Below the pieces are notes generated by a model. The model was not told where the DNA came from. It was given only the letters and a program-made list of their open reading frames with translations, and ran no database searches. From Mucilaginibacter sp. L3T2-6 (GTDB taxonomy: Bacteria > Bacteroidota > Bacteroidia > Sphingobacteriales > Sphingobacteriaceae), in assembly GCF_030519355.1 (NCBI RefSeq), contig NZ_JAUMKC010000001.1, forward strand, positions 124,001 through 188,000: a stretch of DNA of 64,000 bases, in the 5' to 3' direction. The position numbers were made by a program, and so were the translations under genes. Below are positions 61,910-64,000 of the stretch, piece after piece (the stretch's first letter is position 1; each line of letters opens with the position of its first letter).

Positions 61910-62018
61910 TTTGTCATTGCGAGGAACGAAGCAATCTCGTCGATACGCGTTTCTAAAATGCAAATCGGCTATGCACGATGATGAGGTTGCCGCACTCGTT
62001 CCTCGCTCGCAACGACAA
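61910..62018. repeat. Inverted-repeat element copy 9 (109 bp)
   Basis: Arms conserved, but the middle is different (GATACGCGTTTCTAAAATGC) and the end reads AACGACAA. It lies 24 nt before the FAD dehydrogenase ATG. Confidence 0.9.
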
Positions 62019-62042
62019 AATGGGTAATGATTGTAAAAGAAT

Positions 62043-63290
62043 ATGAGTAAAGCAATAATAATTGGCGGCGGGGTAATAGGGCTGTTCTCAGCGTATTACC
62101 TGCACAAATCGGGCTGGGAAGTGGACATCCTTGAACAGGGCGACCTTACCGACAACTGTTCACACGGCAATGCGGGTATGGTTACGCCCAGTCACTTTGT
62201 GCCGTTGGCATCGCCAGGCATGATAGAGCAGGGCATCAGGTGGATGTTTGACAGCAAGAGCCCGTTTTACGTAAAGCCATCTTTAAATAAAGACTTGATT
62301 GGCTGGGGCTTAAAATTTATGAAGAGCGCCACCAAAAAACACGTGGACCGTTCGGCCGGGGGGCTAAGGGATATCTCGCTATACAGTAGCAAGCTCTATC
62401 ATGAATTTGAAAAAGATTCAGGTCTAAATTTCGATTTAACAGATAATGGCATCCTGATGCTTTTTAAATCACAAAAGGTTGAGGAAGAAGAACGGCACAT
62501 GATAGAGCAGGCCACTAACCTTGGCCTTGATGCACAATATTTAACCCCGGAAGAAACACGAAAGCTGCAGCCGGAGATAGAGCTGGATATTTTGGGTGCG
62601 GTACATTATCATTGCGATTCGCACATGTCGCCAAATAAGCTGATGAAAGGCCTGGTTAAATACCTGGAAGACGCCGGCGTGCGCATACATCGCCATACAG
62701 AGGTTACCCGGATCAATCATGATGGTGGTAAGATAAGCTCGGTAAGCACCAGGGACAAAGACTTTACTGGCGATAAGTATCTTGTCGCCGGAGGCTCATG
62801 GTCGCCGGGTATTGCAAAACTTGCCGGTTTGAGCATCCCGTTAATGCCGGGAAAGGGTTACTCGTTTATGGTAAATAATCCCGTTAAAAAGATGACCGTT
62901 CCTTCCATTCTTTGCGAGGCGCGCGTAGCCATCACACCAATGAACGGCGGCATTCGCTTTGGCGGCACCATGGAGATCGGCAAGATCAACGATCGTGTAA
63001 ACATGAACCGTGTACGGGGCATTGTTGAATCGGTTCCGAAATATTTCCCTGAGTTCAAGCTGGCGGTGCCTGATGAAAGGGACGTTTGGTTTGGCTTCAG
63101 GCCATGTTCACCGGATGGTTTACCTTACATAGGCGTTACCAAAAAATACGACAACCTGGCTATTGCCACCGGCCACGCTATGATTGGTTTGGGCCTGGCT
63201 CCTGCTACGGGTAAGATAATAGCTGATTCGTTTAATGAGCAAAAGCCGGCGATAGAGGCGGGATTATTTGATCCGGACAGGTATAATTAA
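62043..63290 (+). CDS. FAD-dependent oxidoreductase, likely D-hydroxyproline dehydrogenase
   Basis: A 415-aa D-amino acid dehydrogenase-type flavoprotein (DadA/DAO fold). The FAD-binding front is KAIIIGGGVIGLFSAYYLHK, with Glu after strand 2 in VDILEQGD. The C-terminal FAD loop ATGHAMIGLGLAPATGK is typical. In this cluster it should oxidise cis-4-hydroxy-D-proline to the pyrroline hydroxycarboxylate used by the deaminase. It is split from the other three pathway genes by the 1.5-kb repeat array and may need its own promoter or read-through. Confidence 0.88.
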   Translation: MSKAIIIGGGVIGLFSAYYLHKSGWEVDILEQGDLTDNCSHGNAGMVTPSHFVPLASPGMIEQGIRWMFDSKSPFYVKPSLNKDLIGWGLKFMKSATKKHVDRSAGGLRDISLYSSKLYHEFEKDSGLNFDLTDNGILMLFKSQKVEEEERHMIEQATNLGLDAQYLTPEETRKLQPEIELDILGAVHYHCDSHMSPNKLMKGLVKYLEDAGVRIHRHTEVTRINHDGGKISSVSTRDKDFTGDKYLVAGGSWSPGIAKLAGLSIPLMPGKGYSFMVNNPVKKMTVPSILCEARVAITPMNGGIRFGGTMEIGKINDRVNMNRVRGIVESVPKYFPEFKLAVPDERDVWFGFRPCSPDGLPYIGVTKKYDNLAIATGHAMIGLGLAPATGKIIADSFNEQKPAIEAGLFDPDRYN

Positions 63291-63333
63291 AATACCCCGC
63301 ACAAACATAGGATGACATTTTTTAATCAGAGTG

Positions 63334-63855
63334 TTACTTCAGCAAATCGTCGTATAGCTTGTAATTCTCCTCATCAAAACATACAAAAAGCACTTTCTCA
63401 ATTTTGTCCGTTTTTGATAGAAATTGCTTTACTGTGTCAACCGCAATTTTTGCCGCCCGCTCTTTAGGAAAGTGATAAATGCCGGTGCTGATATTCGGAA
63501 AAGCGATAGTCCTGCAACCATTATCAACGGCTAATTGTAAGGAGTTTTTATAGCAATTGGTCAGTTTTTCATCTTCGTGATATTTACCGTTATTCCAAAC
63601 CGGGCCAACGGTATGTATCACTTGTTTTGATGGCATTTTGCCTGCGGTAGTTACCACAGCCTCGCCGGTATTGCAGCGGCCCTGACGGGCAACTATCTGG
63701 CGGCATTCCTCCAATATAGCTGGCCCGCCTGCACGATGTATGGCCCCGTCAACGCCGCCGCCTCCCATAAGCGAGGTATTCGCCGCGTTTACAATGGCAT
63801 CAACAGCTAATTTGGTGATGTCGCCTTTGGTAAGTTCTATTTTTGGGGTTGGCAT
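63334..63855 (-). CDS. Macro domain protein (O-acetyl-ADP-ribose deacetylase type)
   Basis: A 173-aa single macro domain. The ATG at 63855 gives the usual family start ([20 protein letters not shown]); the open frame extends upstream to 63930 but that part is not family-like. Ligand-binding text is [20 protein letters not shown] and [20 protein letters not shown], both as in YmdB-type enzymes, which remove ADP-ribose or acetyl groups from ADP-ribose conjugates. It converges with the FAD dehydrogenase gene and stands alone. Confidence 0.93.
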   Translation of the reverse strand: MPTPKIELTKGDITKLAVDAIVNAANTSLMGGGGVDGAIHRAGGPAILEECRQIVARQGRCNTGEAVVTTAGKMPSKQVIHTVGPVWNNGKYHEDEKLTNCYKNSLQLAVDNGCRTIAFPNISTGIYHFPKERAAKIAVDTVKQFLSKTDKIEKVLFVCFDEENYKLYDDLLK

Positions 63856-64000
63856 AGGCGGTAATTGTAGTTGAATTGCGATAAGACAATCAACAATTAT
63901 TCCAATTTCGCACCGAAGCGTTTGAGACATAATCGGTTATTGATATATCCGCCCTTCCGATCTTACTATCAAGGAATACTTTGATGTTTTGTGCTGTTTT

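Noticed and set aside
60504..62018. Array that might be taken for a CRISPR
   Set aside because: Units are ~109 bp, each an inverted repeat, and the linkers are themselves repeated. There are no unique spacers and no cas genes.

Overview
The window looks like chromosome from a Bacteroidota bacterium of the Sphingobacteriaceae type (Mucilaginibacter or Pedobacter-like). The signs are an alternative complex III plus caa3-type oxidase supercluster, -7 boxes of the TAnnTTTG type, OMP/Ig-like-domain glycanases, FtsX-type permeases of the MacB kind, and small intergenic repeats typical of this group. Genus is inference; there is no rRNA or tRNA here. I see no prophage, insertion sequence or CRISPR array.

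Layout. 1-1432 (minus): the start of a DNA ligase D gene (cut by the window edge) and a DUF3606 gene. About 1578-1807 holds what may be a decayed gene end. 2088-18667 (plus): one long respiratory cluster. It has actABCDEF (alternative complex III, quinol to cytochrome c), then cytochrome oxidase II and I, heme A and heme O synthases, two subunit III genes, subunit IV, a Sco-type copper chaperone and a DUF420 membrane protein. Quinol oxidation, oxygen reduction and cofactor assembly are thus encoded together. 18677-25110 (minus): methyltransferase, UbiA-like membrane protein, metallophosphoesterase, then a MoxR-type ATPase / VOC protein / VWA protein set. 25444-29306 (minus): a secreted M1 aminopeptidase and a secreted amidohydrolase. 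29622-37091: FtsX-type permease, bacilliredoxin, M23 peptidase plus bactofilin (envelope shape pair), S-adenosylhomocysteine hydrolase, DUF5655 protein and a sugar kinase. 37204-47980: mixed genes including an AraC-type regulator, two secreted hydrolases, an oxidoreductase, an acyltransferase, a cupin, a histidine kinase, a Pmp3 protein, PurU and a PIG-L deacetylase.

48073-56609 is a galactan/galactoside-flavoured stretch: a TonB-dependent-receptor-like barrel protein, a GH53 endo-galactanase with an Ig-like front domain, three tandem paralogous small secreted proteins, and a GH27 alpha-galactosidase with an N-terminal beta-sandwich. It lacks a SusC/SusD pair, so it is not a classic utilization locus. 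56734-63290 encodes a complete-looking trans-4-hydroxy-L-proline breakdown route: epimerase, FAD-dependent dehydrogenase, DHDPS-family deaminase and 2-oxoglutarate semialdehyde dehydrogenase. A macro-domain protein closes the window.

The most unusual structure is inside the hydroxyproline cluster. Nine copies of a 97-110 bp imperfect inverted-repeat element lie at 60504-62018, joined by two recurring linkers, with a tenth copy at 57704-57812. A small AT-rich GIY-YIG nuclease gene sits in the middle of the array, which suggests a repeat/nuclease pair analogous to REP/RAYT systems (inference). Other items worth a look are a 43-bp tandem repeat carrying three evenly spaced palindromes upstream of a cupin gene, an EF-hand-like loop inside the DUF420 protein, a Sco protein with Tyr where the third copper ligand His is expected, and several hairpin-type intergenic repeats.
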